From Candidatus Rokuibacteriota bacterium (GTDB lineage: Bacteria; Methylomirabilota; Methylomirabilia; Rokubacteriales; CSP1-6): a stretch of DNA of 42,821 nt. Shown one piece after another: positions 15,180 through 22,906 of this stretch. The stretch covers positions 1-42,821 of the forward strand of contig QHSP01000060.1 of assembly GCA_003220495.1 (NCBI GenBank), given 5' to 3'. The notes beneath the pieces were generated by a model that saw only the letters and a list, made by a program, of their open reading frames with translations, made no database searches and was not told the DNA's origin. Made by a program: the position numbers and the translations under genes. Each line of letters starts with the position of its first letter. The first letter of the stretch is position 1.

Positions 15180-15947
15180 TCACACCCAGCCGCCGTCGAC
15201 GATGTAGCTCTGGCTCGTGCACGCCGAGCTGTCGTCGGCGGCGAAGAAGAGCACGACTCGAGCGACGTCCTCGGGAACGAGCTTTCGCTTCAGGCACTGA
15301 CGCCGGAGCAGCTCCTGCTCTCCCTCGGGAGTCAGCCAGAGCGTGATCTGGCGCTCGGTCATGATCCATCCGGGCACGATCGAGTTGACGCGAATGTTCA
15401 TGGGTCCGAGGTCGCGGGCCAGCGCGCGGGTCAGCCCGGCGACGGCGGCCTTGGCGCTGAGGTACGCCGGCATCCCGCCCTGGCCGACGAGCCACGACGT
15501 CGAGCCGAAGTTGATGATCGAGCCGCCACCGGCCGTGGCCATCTCGGGAGCCACCGCCTGTGCCGCGAAGAACTGGTGGCGCAGGTTCACCGCGAAGCGA
15601 TCGTCCCAGTACTCGGGGGTCACGCGCTCGATCGTGTGGCGCTCGTCGTGGGCCGCGTTGTTGACCAGCACGCGAATCGGTCCGAGCCGGCTCCGAACCT
15701 CGGCGATCGCCGACTGGAGCGCCGGGATCTCCCGCAGATCGCACGGGATGAATATCGGCGCCGGGAGACCGCGATCCGCGACGGTCTTGACCAGAGTCTC
15801 GGATGCCGAGCGATTGATGTCCACGAACGCGACCCGGGCGTGCTGCGCACAGAGGTGCTCGACGATCGAGGCGCCGATGCCGCTGCCGCCGCCGGTGACG
15901 AAAGCCACCCGAGCGTCGAGGCTGGGATACGAGGCGGTTCGGATCAT
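15180..15947 (-). CDS. Short-chain dehydrogenase/reductase (sugar dehydrogenase-like)
   Basis: A 255-residue classical SDR. The NAD(P)-binding motif TGGGSGIG is at residues 18-25, NNAA at 96-99, and the catalytic set is Ser149 (FGSTSW), Tyr162 and Lys166 (YLSAK). The end, SQSYIVDGGWV, is typical. The ATG at 15947 has a perfect AAGGAGG upstream; a longer frame to 15980 would overlap the divergent epimerase. Divergence from an aldose epimerase at a 19-base gap suggests oxidation of an aldose such as arabinose, xylose or galactose. The substrate is inferred. Confidence 0.87.
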   Translation of the reverse strand: MIRTASYPSLDARVAFVTGGGSGIGASIVEHLCAQHARVAFVDINRSASETLVKTVADRGLPAPIFIPCDLREIPALQSAIAEVRSRLGPIRVLVNNAAHDERHTIERVTPEYWDDRFAVNLRHQFFAAQAVAPEMATAGGGSIINFGSTSWLVGQGGMPAYLSAKAAVAGLTRALARDLGPMNIRVNSIVPGWIMTERQITLWLTPEGEQELLRRQCLKRKLVPEDVARVVLFFAADDSSACTSQSYIVDGGWV

Positions 15948-15966
15948 GCGATCCTCCTTATCGGTC

Positions 15967-16857
15967 ATGGACCTTATCACCCTGCGCGCCGGCCGCGCTG
16001 GTCTCGTGCTGGCGCCCGCCGCCGGCGGCTCCGTCGTGCGCTACTGGATCGACCGCGGCGCAGCGTCGTGGGATGTGCTGCGCCCGTGGTCGGCGCCACG
16101 ATTCGACGACGACGTGTTCGAGTCCGCCGCCGCCTTCGCGCTCGTGCCGTATTCGAACCGGATCCGCGCGGGTCGCTTCTCGTTCCAGGGGCGTGACGTA
16201 GTCTTGCCGCTGAATCGTCCGCCCGAGCGCCACAGCATCCACGGCCTCGGATGGCAGACGGCCTGGCGGCCGCGCGACGTGCGTGAGCACGAAGCGATCC
16301 TGGAATTGGAGCACGCCGCCGGCCCATGGCCATGGGCCTTCCGCGCCACGCAGCATGTGACGCTCGCGCCGGCGAGCCTGTCAGTCGTGTTGAGCGTGCG
16401 CAACGAGAGCGACACTCCGATGCCGGCGGGGCTCGGCTGGCATCCGTACTTTCCGCGCACGGCGCGGGCGACGATCACCGCCGACGTTCAGGCGATCTGG
16501 CTGACCGACGACGAGGTGATGCCGACAACGTTGGCGCCCCCGCGACCCGGGACCGACCCTTCGCGCACCATCAGGGTCGACGCGATCGCTCTGGACAACT
16601 GCTTCGTCGGCTGGCGCCGGCGTGCCGTGATCGGCTGGCCCGAGTCCGGCACGCGTCTCGTGATGACGGCGGAGGAACCGCTCGACTTCCTCGTCGTCTA
16701 CACCCCGCCCGGCCGGCCGTTCTTCTGCGTCGAGCCGGTGAGCCACGCGACCGATGCGTTCAACCTCGCGGCGGCGGGCCGGTCGGACACCGGCGCCCGA
16801 GCTCTGGCGCCGGGCGAGACGCTACACGCCGTCGCGACCTTGAGCCTGGAGCACTGA
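15967..16857 (+). CDS. Aldose 1-epimerase-like protein
   Basis: A 296-residue galactose mutarotase-fold protein. The substrate-site residues are visible: Asn64-Arg65 (VPYSNRIRAG), His92 (SIHGLGW), His159 (GWHPYF) and the catalytic Glu256 (CVEPVSHATDAFN). The ATG at 15967 is 19 bases from the divergent SDR start, so the two genes share a very short control region. It would speed the conversion between alpha and beta anomers before oxidation by the SDR enzyme. It stops 28 bases before the convergent XRE regulator gene. Confidence 0.85.
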   Translation: MDLITLRAGRAGLVLAPAAGGSVVRYWIDRGAASWDVLRPWSAPRFDDDVFESAAAFALVPYSNRIRAGRFSFQGRDVVLPLNRPPERHSIHGLGWQTAWRPRDVREHEAILELEHAAGPWPWAFRATQHVTLAPASLSVVLSVRNESDTPMPAGLGWHPYFPRTARATITADVQAIWLTDDEVMPTTLAPPRPGTDPSRTIRVDAIALDNCFVGWRRRAVIGWPESGTRLVMTAEEPLDFLVVYTPPGRPFFCVEPVSHATDAFNLAAAGRSDTGARALAPGETLHAVATLSLEH

Positions 16858-16885
16858 GCCGGCGTCATCGCCGCCGCGCGGAGTG

Positions 16886-17716
16886 CTACAGCCGGCGAAG
16901 CGCGTGTTCGGTCGCCGCGTCGGCGGCGAAGAAGCATTCGATCCGGAGCTCGTGCAAGGTGATGTCGTAGGGCGTGCCGAGGCTCGCGAGCAAGGTGAAG
17001 AAGCTGAAGCGCACGTCGCCTTTCTCGAGCGCGATGGCCAGAAACGGCGCCGTCGACGCGTCGAGATCGAGCAGCTGCCACTGCTGGGGCACGTCGGGGT
17101 AGGACAGGAGCTCGTCGAGGAGCCGGCGCGTCTCGGCGTCGCCCGTCCGCAGCAGGTCGCGGTGAAGCCACTGGATGAAGGCCGCCGCGGTCGCCTCCCA
17201 GTTGACGATATAGGGCCGCAGCGCCTGCGGATGATAGGACAGGCGCATCGCGTTCGGCGCGCCCAGCGTGGCGGTGGCCGCGGGATCCAGGAAGAGCCCC
17301 ATCACCTTGCCCATCGCCTCGTTGGTCAGCAGGATGTTCCAGTGCCGGTCGAGCACCATCGCGGGAAACGGCTCCTGCTGGCGAAGCATGAAGCCGAGGG
17401 CCTGCTTCACCTGCGCCATCTCGGGCGCGTCCAGCCCGGTCTCGCGGTAGACCGGCGCATAGCCGGCCGCGGTGAGGAGATCGTTGCGGCTACGCAGGGG
17501 CACCTCGAGTACGCGGGACAGCAGCAGGACCATCTCGCGGCTTGGCTGCGTGCGGCCGGTCTCGAGAAAGCTCAGGTGCCGCGTGGAGATCTCAGCGTCG
17601 AGGGCAAGGCCGAGCTGGCTCATGCGCCGTCGCTCACGCCACTGCTTGATCAGCCGGCCGACGGTATTGGGTCTCGCGTTGCGGAGATGGCGCCGCGCGC
17701 TCTTGCCGTCGCTCAC
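16886..17716 (-). CDS. XRE-family regulator with MmyB-type ligand-binding domain
   Basis: A 276-residue protein. The N-terminal helix-turn-helix (residues ~16-75) includes LIKQWRERRRMSQLGLALDA and STRHLSFLETGRTQPSREMV. The C-terminal domain (~95-270) has the MmyB-like pattern ALGFMLRQQEPFPAMVLDRH, WNILLTNEAMGKVMGLF, DLLRTGDAETRRLLDELLSY and TPYDITLHELRIECFFAAD. In structures of this family that domain binds a fatty-acid-like ligand. GTG 17716 is taken as the start: it falls at the expected transcription start of the promoter at 17724-17752. The dyad at 17753-17767 is a likely autoregulatory site. Confidence 0.87.
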   Translation of the reverse strand: MSDGKSARRHLRNARPNTVGRLIKQWRERRRMSQLGLALDAEISTRHLSFLETGRTQPSREMVLLLSRVLEVPLRSRNDLLTAAGYAPVYRETGLDAPEMAQVKQALGFMLRQQEPFPAMVLDRHWNILLTNEAMGKVMGLFLDPAATATLGAPNAMRLSYHPQALRPYIVNWEATAAAFIQWLHRDLLRTGDAETRRLLDELLSYPDVPQQWQLLDLDASTAPFLAIALEKGDVRFSFFTLLASLGTPYDITLHELRIECFFAADAATEHALRRL

Positions 17717-17723
17717 GCCCGCC

Positions 17724-17752
17724 AATATACGTGGGCCGCGGTGGGAGGCCAA
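17724..17752 (-). promoter_or_regulatory. Promoter of the XRE/MmyB regulator, probably leaderless
   Basis: On the minus strand TTGGCC (17752-17747), a 17-base spacer and TATATT (17729-17724) form a good promoter. The GTG at 17716 is 8 bases after the -10 box, so the transcript should begin at or next to the start codon. No Shine-Dalgarno sequence is present. Confidence 0.55.
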
Positions 17753-17767
17753 TTACCTCCCAGGTAA
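17753..17767. promoter_or_regulatory. 15-bp dyad TTACCTCCCAGGTAA, candidate operator copy 1
   Basis: TTACC and GGTAA are inverted repeats around TCCCA. The motif abuts the -35 box of the regulator promoter (reading GGTAATTGGCC on the minus strand). The same 15-bp motif with one change occurs at 25550-25564, also abutting a TTG -35-like box. Binding by the XRE/MmyB protein is inferred from position. Confidence 0.6.
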
Positions 17768-17974
17768 GGGCCACGCTCAAGCCTGACGCAACCTTAGCGC
17801 GCACCACGGGGTCTGAGGCTCCCCGGCGCTCCCGTCGGTTTAGGCCTCCTCCTAGCCTCGGTAAAGTGCTACTATCTCCATCGCCTCCCATTGGAGCCGC
17901 CGGGTAGACGCGGGCAGGCGTCCAGCAACAATGGCATCTGGCTTGGGCAGGTCCGCCGTAGCGGGAAGGCTCCA

Positions 17975-18454
17975 ATGCGGCAGGTCCAGTGCTCGACATG
18001 TTCTCACGCGATCTCGCTCGGTGACACCATCGTGTCTTCTGGCGGTCGTCTGTCGCATCTGGACTGCCGGAGCCCTCAGACGCTGACCCCCGACGAGCGC
18101 GCCCTCCTCTTCTCGTACTGCTCGGCGCACGCTGTCGCCGAGTGCGCCCCGTGTCACCAGAGCTTTCGGCACGAGGAGCTTGGCGTCGACCTCTTTACTC
18201 ACCGCACGAATCTGTGCCCGCGCTGCCGTGTCGACCTGACTCTGACCATTCGAAAACATCTCAACTCTTGCTCAATGCTGCCGATCGAAATACGAAGCAA
18301 GGCGCAGGCATTGCGCGAGGCGTCGCGGCATTTGGTGAAGGAGAGCCAACAACTGCGTGAGGCCTCGGCCGTGCTAATACTGGAGGCCGAAGCCGCACTC
18401 AAATGGAGGCTGGATGCCCTCCGGGAGGCACTGAACAAGACGCTTCCTCTTTAA
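17975..18454 (+). CDS. Cys-rich zinc-ribbon-like protein with helical C-terminus, unknown function
   Basis: A 159-residue protein. Metal-ligand pairs are Cys6/Cys9 (CSTC), His28/Cys31 (HLDC), Cys57/Cys60 (CAPC) and Cys81/Cys84 (CPRC), so two or more zinc ribbons are likely. Residues ~105-155 are rich in Ala, Glu, Arg and Leu and should form a coiled coil (RSKAQALREASRHLVKESQQ). The ATG at 17975 is chosen because conserved sequence starts there; GGGAAGG is weakly placed upstream. The 258 bases before it hold the XRE promoter and operator and nothing else I recognise. I recall similar unnamed proteins in uncultured soil bacteria, but no function is known to me. Confidence 0.75.
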   Translation: MRQVQCSTCSHAISLGDTIVSSGGRLSHLDCRSPQTLTPDERALLFSYCSAHAVAECAPCHQSFRHEELGVDLFTHRTNLCPRCRVDLTLTIRKHLNSCSMLPIEIRSKAQALREASRHLVKESQQLREASAVLILEAEAALKWRLDALREALNKTLPL

Positions 18455-18558
18455 CCGCCTACTACGCAAATCTGCCTTGTGACCCGACCCATCCCACACT
18501 GGAGTACCGGGGATTGCGCGGTTCATTTCGAGGTAATCACACGCCCGGGCGACGTCGT

Positions 18559-19494
18559 CTAGCGGCTCCGCAGCCGAGGATCCAGAAGGTCGCGCAAGGC
18601 GTCGCCCAGCATGTTGAACGCCAGCACCACGAGGCTGATCGCCACACCCGGAAAGATCGCGAGATACGGCGCCGTCTCGAGGTTCCTTCGCCCCTCGCCG
18701 CTCAGCATCGCGCCCCAGGTCGGCGTCGGCGGCGGAGTTCCCAGCCCTAAAAAGCTCAACGCCGCCTCGATGACGATGGCGTTCCCCAGCCACACGGTGG
18801 CGATGACGAGGATCGGCGCGAACACGTTCGGCAGCACGTGGCGCGCCACGATCCGCCCGGGCGAAGCCCCCAGAGCCTGTGCCGCATCGATGAACGTGTG
18901 CTGCTTGACCGTGAGCACGGTGCCCCGTACGACCCGCGAGGCCCCGGGCGCGATCACCAGCGCGATGACGAGAATGATATTGGTGAGGCTCTGTCCCAGG
19001 ACCGACATGACCGCCAGAGCCAGCACGATCCCCGGAATCGCCATGGTCGTATCGACGCCTCGCTGAATTATCTGGTCGAGCGTCCCCTCCCAATATCCGG
19101 ACACCAGCCCGAGCACGGTGCCGAGCAGCGTCCCGATGATCACCGAGGCAAGCCCCACGATCAGCGAGATCCGCGCCCCGTAGATGATCCGACTCAGCAC
19201 GTCCCGCCCGAGCGGATCTGTCCCCAACGGAAACGCGGGGGTGGGCGCCTGCATCCGAATTGGTAGCCCACGCTCGTTCAGATTGAACAGAAAGGGGTCG
19301 CGCGGCGCCAGAACCGGCGCCAGCAAGGCGACGACGACCAGCCCGAGGATGATCATCGCGCTCACCGCGCCGAGGGGCTTTCGCCGCACGAGGCGCCACA
19401 CTGCGGGCCACGTATCCCGCAGGGCGAAGGGCGTCCCCGGCCCTCCACGCGAGACGGCGGGCGCGGCGTCAGCGGTAACGGATTCGCGGATCAA
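18559..19494 (-). CDS. Peptide-type ABC importer permease (DppC type)
   Basis: A 311-residue permease. The N-terminal OppC segment (WRLVRRKPLGAVSAMIILGL) precedes the APRDPF element and FPLGTDPLGRDVLSRIIYGA. The ATPase-contact loop is AAQALGASPGRIVARHVLPN, and FLGLGTPPPTPTWGAMLSGE is the conserved C-terminal stretch. No ATG is available; a TTG at 19494 overlaps the DppB gene by 26 bases and is the best start. The importer would take up peptides or other large polar solutes. Confidence 0.88.
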   Translation of the reverse strand: MIRESVTADAAPAVSRGGPGTPFALRDTWPAVWRLVRRKPLGAVSAMIILGLVVVALLAPVLAPRDPFLFNLNERGLPIRMQAPTPAFPLGTDPLGRDVLSRIIYGARISLIVGLASVIIGTLLGTVLGLVSGYWEGTLDQIIQRGVDTTMAIPGIVLALAVMSVLGQSLTNIILVIALVIAPGASRVVRGTVLTVKQHTFIDAAQALGASPGRIVARHVLPNVFAPILVIATVWLGNAIVIEAALSFLGLGTPPPTPTWGAMLSGEGRRNLETAPYLAIFPGVAISLVVLAFNMLGDALRDLLDPRLRSR

Positions 19495-20419
19495 GCCAGG
19501 CGTAGCTCAGGTCGACGAGCAAGTTCGTCACCACGATCACCGTGGCGAAGAACAGCACGGCGCCCTGGATCAGGGTGTAGTCGCGGAGCAGCACGGCGTC
19601 GAGCATCAGGCTGCCGACGCCCGGCTGCAGGAAGATGAACTCGACGATCACCGTGCCCCCGAGCAGGACCGAGAACTGCTGGCCGATGACCGTCACGACC
19701 GGGATGAAGGCGTTCTTCAGCGCGTGCCGCACGATCACCGCGCGCTCGCGCGCGCCCTTGGCGCGCGCGGTGCGGATGTAATCCTGGTGCAGCACCTCGA
19801 GCAGCGAGGAGCGTGTCATCCGCATCGAGACCGCCGCCAGCCGCGCCCCGATGATGAGCGCCGGAATGAGGAGCTGGCCGAGGCAGCGCGCGGGATCCTC
19901 CCAGAGCGGCGCGAAGCCGATGGGCGGGATCCACTGGACCCAGATCGCGAGGAAGGTGATGACCACGGTGGCCAGCCAGAAGTCCGGGAGCGACAGGCCC
20001 AGGACGGCGAAGAAGCGGGCCACGTAGTCGCTGGCGGTGTCCTGTTTCACCGCGGAGAGCACGCCGATCGGTAGCGCGATGAGCAGGGCGACGATGATCG
20101 ACATCACGGCCAGATGGGACGTCAGGTTGATGCGCTTCAGGAGCTCGTTCGTCACGGGCCGGCGCGTGATCAGCGAGCGGCCGAGGTCGCCGTGCACGGC
20201 GCCCGTGATCCACGTGCGGTACTGGGCGAGGAAGGGACGCTCGAGACCCAGCTCCTGGCGGGCGCGCGACAGGATCTCGGGGGTGGGGGCGGCGGCCTGG
20301 TCGAGCTGCATGATGACGGCGTCGCCGGGCAGGATCCGCACGAGCGAGAAGATCACGATGGACACGAGCCACAGCACCAGCAGTCCATTCAGGGCGCGGC
20401 GCACGACGTACGTCCGCAT
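19469..20419 (-). CDS. Peptide-type ABC importer permease (DppB type)
   Basis: A 316-residue permease. It starts MRTYVVRRALNGLLVLWLVS, with the family's FSLVRILPGDAV element, and contains GLERPFLAQYRTWITGAVHG, DLGRSLITRRPVTNELLKR and the ATPase-contact loop YIRTARAKGARERAVIVRHA. It ends with AWLDPRIRY, the usual DppB end. The gene is 9 bases downstream of the binding-protein gene and overlaps DppC. Confidence 0.9.
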   Translation of the reverse strand: MRTYVVRRALNGLLVLWLVSIVIFSLVRILPGDAVIMQLDQAAAPTPEILSRARQELGLERPFLAQYRTWITGAVHGDLGRSLITRRPVTNELLKRINLTSHLAVMSIIVALLIALPIGVLSAVKQDTASDYVARFFAVLGLSLPDFWLATVVITFLAIWVQWIPPIGFAPLWEDPARCLGQLLIPALIIGARLAAVSMRMTRSSLLEVLHQDYIRTARAKGARERAVIVRHALKNAFIPVVTVIGQQFSVLLGGTVIVEFIFLQPGVGSLMLDAVLLRDYTLIQGAVLFFATVIVVTNLLVDLSYAWLDPRIRYR

Positions 20420-20428
20420 CGCGTGCGC

Positions 20429-22192
20429 TTACTGAGCGAACTTCTCGAACTTCCGGCTCGGCGCCTTCTCCGTCATCCAGGCGGTCTTGGCTTCATATGA
20501 ACAGTACCCGGGGAACCAGCAATAGGGGTTCGCGCCCGCGTGGACGTACGCCTGAGCGATGCGGTAGTGCGGCGGCACGATCGTGGTGATGCGGTAGACG
20601 TTCTTGCGCAGGTGATCCCAGATGGCGCGCTGGAGGGCCGGCCGCTTCTCCCCGGGATCCAGGCGCCACGTGGTGAGCAGATCGTCCAGCTTCGGGTCGC
20701 TGATCCCTTCCCGGTTGATCGTCCGGGGGAACGACGAGTGGTAGCGCAAGTACACCCAGTCCATGAAGCTCGGCCCCGCTCCGATGGGGCTGAAGGCGGC
20801 CAGCGTGTGCGGGAAGGGCTGGACGCCGGCGGCCTTGGCGATCCAGGTCGACGTCTCCAACTGCTTCAGCTTCACGCGGACGCCCACGTCGCCGAAGAAG
20901 CGCGCGACGAGCTGAACGAATTCGTTGAAGGTCCATCCCTGGAACTCGGCCCATTCCAGCTCCATGTCGAAGCCGTTCGGATAGCCCGCCGCGGCCAGGA
21001 GCTCCTTGGCTTTTTTCGCGCTGTATTCATAGTTGGGGCCGAGATTGGCGTACGTATAGTCCGCGCGCTTGGTGTAGCCGGCGAGGGCCCACGGGAACGG
21101 ACCGTAGAGTGCGGCATCGCCCCGGTTGATCACCTCGGCCACGACCTCGCGGTTGATGGCCATCGAGAGAGCCTGGCGGACGCGGACGTCGTTGTAGGGC
21201 GTCTTGTCGAGCGCCATGCTCACGCCGTAGTCGCCCCATCCGAACGATGGCACGCGGTAGAGCTGCATGTCGGGGACGGTTTTCATCAGCGCATAGAGCA
21301 CGTCCAAGGTGGAGACCCGCATCACGTCCAGCTGCCGGGCGCGAAACAGCGCGGTGTCCGTGGCGGGATCCTTGGTGAAGAAGAGACGGACCGCGTCGAC
21401 GTACGGCAGCTGCCGCCCGTCGTGGTCCTTCAAGTAATAGCTGGGATTGCGCACGAGCAACGCGCCTTCCCCGGGCGCGAACTCCTTCAGCATGAACGCG
21501 CCGGTCCCGATCGGGTTCTCGGCCAGGCCACCGGGCGCTTCGACGGCCTCGCGGGGCACGATCACCGGCGACAACGAATCGACCACGTTGAGGTAGAACT
21601 TCGGGTCGGGCATCGACAGCTCGAACTTGACGGTGTACTTGTCGACGACCTGGATCGCTTTGACGAGCGCGGCGCGGGTGGAGTATTGCGCCTTGTCCTT
21701 CAGCAATTCGTACGAGTACTTCACGTCTTCGGCGGTCATCTCTCGCCCGTTGACGGGCGGTCGGTTGTGGAACTTCACGCCTTGCCGGAGCTTGAAGATC
21801 CACGTCGAGGGGGTGACCATCTCCCAGCTCGTGGCCAGCGTCTTCCGGATCACCGGAGTTCGCTGGACCTCGGGGAAATACCACGTGGCTTCCCACTCCG
21901 TGAGGGTGTCCCAGACCAGCGCGAGCTCCGGACGATAGCCCGCGGTCGGATCGAAGGCCCTGACCGTCGCGGGAAAGTGCAACACGCCGCCATAGCGTGG
22001 AGGCGAGGGTGGCATGGGAGGTTGGGCGGGAAACCGTGTGTCCAGCTCCTTGATGAACGCTGGCGCGGCATAGGCGAACCCTGGCGCGTCGCCTTGTGTC
22101 GCGGCTTTCTCCTGTGCCGCCGCCGCGGAGGGATGCCAGGCGAGCACGATCAGAGCGATGTGGCAGGTGAGGGACGACAGGACCGCTTTCAT
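20429..22192 (-). CDS. Peptide-type ABC importer solute-binding protein (family 5)
   Basis: A 587-residue exported binding protein. The signal peptide spans residues ~1-26 (...HPSAAAAQ). Family-5 features are TSWEMVTPSTWIFKLRQGVK, FHNRPPVNGREMTAEDVKYS, VIVPREAVEAPGGLAENPIG and DVRVRQALSMAINREVVAEV. AAGGAG lies 9 bases before the ATG at 22192. It is the first gene of a three-gene operon with the two permeases; no ATPases follow. A promoter lies at 22283-22311. The ligand is unknown. Confidence 0.9.
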   Translation of the reverse strand: MKAVLSSLTCHIALIVLAWHPSAAAAQEKAATQGDAPGFAYAAPAFIKELDTRFPAQPPMPPSPPRYGGVLHFPATVRAFDPTAGYRPELALVWDTLTEWEATWYFPEVQRTPVIRKTLATSWEMVTPSTWIFKLRQGVKFHNRPPVNGREMTAEDVKYSYELLKDKAQYSTRAALVKAIQVVDKYTVKFELSMPDPKFYLNVVDSLSPVIVPREAVEAPGGLAENPIGTGAFMLKEFAPGEGALLVRNPSYYLKDHDGRQLPYVDAVRLFFTKDPATDTALFRARQLDVMRVSTLDVLYALMKTVPDMQLYRVPSFGWGDYGVSMALDKTPYNDVRVRQALSMAINREVVAEVINRGDAALYGPFPWALAGYTKRADYTYANLGPNYEYSAKKAKELLAAAGYPNGFDMELEWAEFQGWTFNEFVQLVARFFGDVGVRVKLKQLETSTWIAKAAGVQPFPHTLAAFSPIGAGPSFMDWVYLRYHSSFPRTINREGISDPKLDDLLTTWRLDPGEKRPALQRAIWDHLRKNVYRITTIVPPHYRIAQAYVHAGANPYCWFPGYCSYEAKTAWMTEKAPSRKFEKFAQ

Positions 22193-22282
22193 CTCTCTAC
22201 TCCTTCTACGGAGTGAGGATCACGAAGGTCGCGAGCACCCCACACCGCCGCGCGAGAGCCGGACTGTCGAGAAAGCGGCCCG

Positions 22283-22311
22283 ATGCTACGTCGTCGGGCG
22301 GGAGCGGTCAA
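22283..22311 (-). promoter_or_regulatory. Promoter of the peptide importer operon
   Basis: On the minus strand TTGACC (22311-22306), a 17-base spacer and TAGCAT (22288-22283) precede the binding-protein start at 22192 by about 90 bases. The boxes resemble those at 9684, 27902 and 30866. Confidence 0.48.
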
Positions 22312-22378
22312 GCCGAGGCGCCGGGCGTGAAGTATCCCCGACTTGTGCGCCGGGTACGCGCAGCGGTACAAGGAGGTC

Positions 22379-22906
22379 ATGACGACCATGACGGACGAGC
22401 AGAAACGGATCCGAGGCTATCTCGAGGCGCAGGGCGCCAAGCTCCCCCCATCGGCGATCGTCGAGAAAGTCCGCGAGGCGATGGGACGGCTGCGCACGGC
22501 GGCAGTGGCGGTACCGCCGGCGCGGTTCGCGGAGGCGCCGGCGGTGGGGGAGTGGAGCGCCAACGAGGTGATGGCGCACGTGGTGGAGGCGGGGCGCCAT
22601 TTCGGGGAGGGGATCGTGCGCGCGCTCGCCGGCATGCCACCGGGCGAGCGGCGCCACGCCGAAGAGCGGCCAGCGGCGCCGAGCCACACCGCCGCGGAGT
22701 GGCTCGCGATGCTCGACCGCGACCGTGAGCAGCTGTTCGATCGCGCTCTGCGGGCGGACCCGACGGCTCGCCTCGAGCAGTCGATCTCCCACGGCTTCTT
22801 CGGCCTGCTCAACTGGCGCGAGACATTGCTGTTCATCCGCGTGCACGACCTCGATCACGCGGGCCAGCTCGAGAAGATCGCCGCGGCGCTGAGCGCACAC
22901 GCCTGA
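22379..22906 (+). CDS. DinB-like four-helix-bundle protein
   Basis: A 175-residue protein of the DinB/YfiT superfamily. It shows the usual pattern of a WS-A-EVMAHVVE helix (GEWSANEVMAHVVEAGRHF, with a metal-type His), a central helix with EWLAMLDRDREQLFDRAL, and a C-terminal LLFIRVHDLDHAGQLEKIAA carrying the HDxDHxxQ metal-ligand motif. AAGGAGG (22370-22376) is only two bases before the ATG at 22379; an ATG at 22388 is spaced at 11, so the exact start is uncertain. Family members include thiol-dependent metal enzymes; the activity here is unknown. Its stop overlaps the next gene (TGATG). Confidence 0.82.
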   Translation: MTTMTDEQKRIRGYLEAQGAKLPPSAIVEKVREAMGRLRTAAVAVPPARFAEAPAVGEWSANEVMAHVVEAGRHFGEGIVRALAGMPPGERRHAEERPAAPSHTAAEWLAMLDRDREQLFDRALRADPTARLEQSISHGFFGLLNWRETLLFIRVHDLDHAGQLEKIAAALSAHA

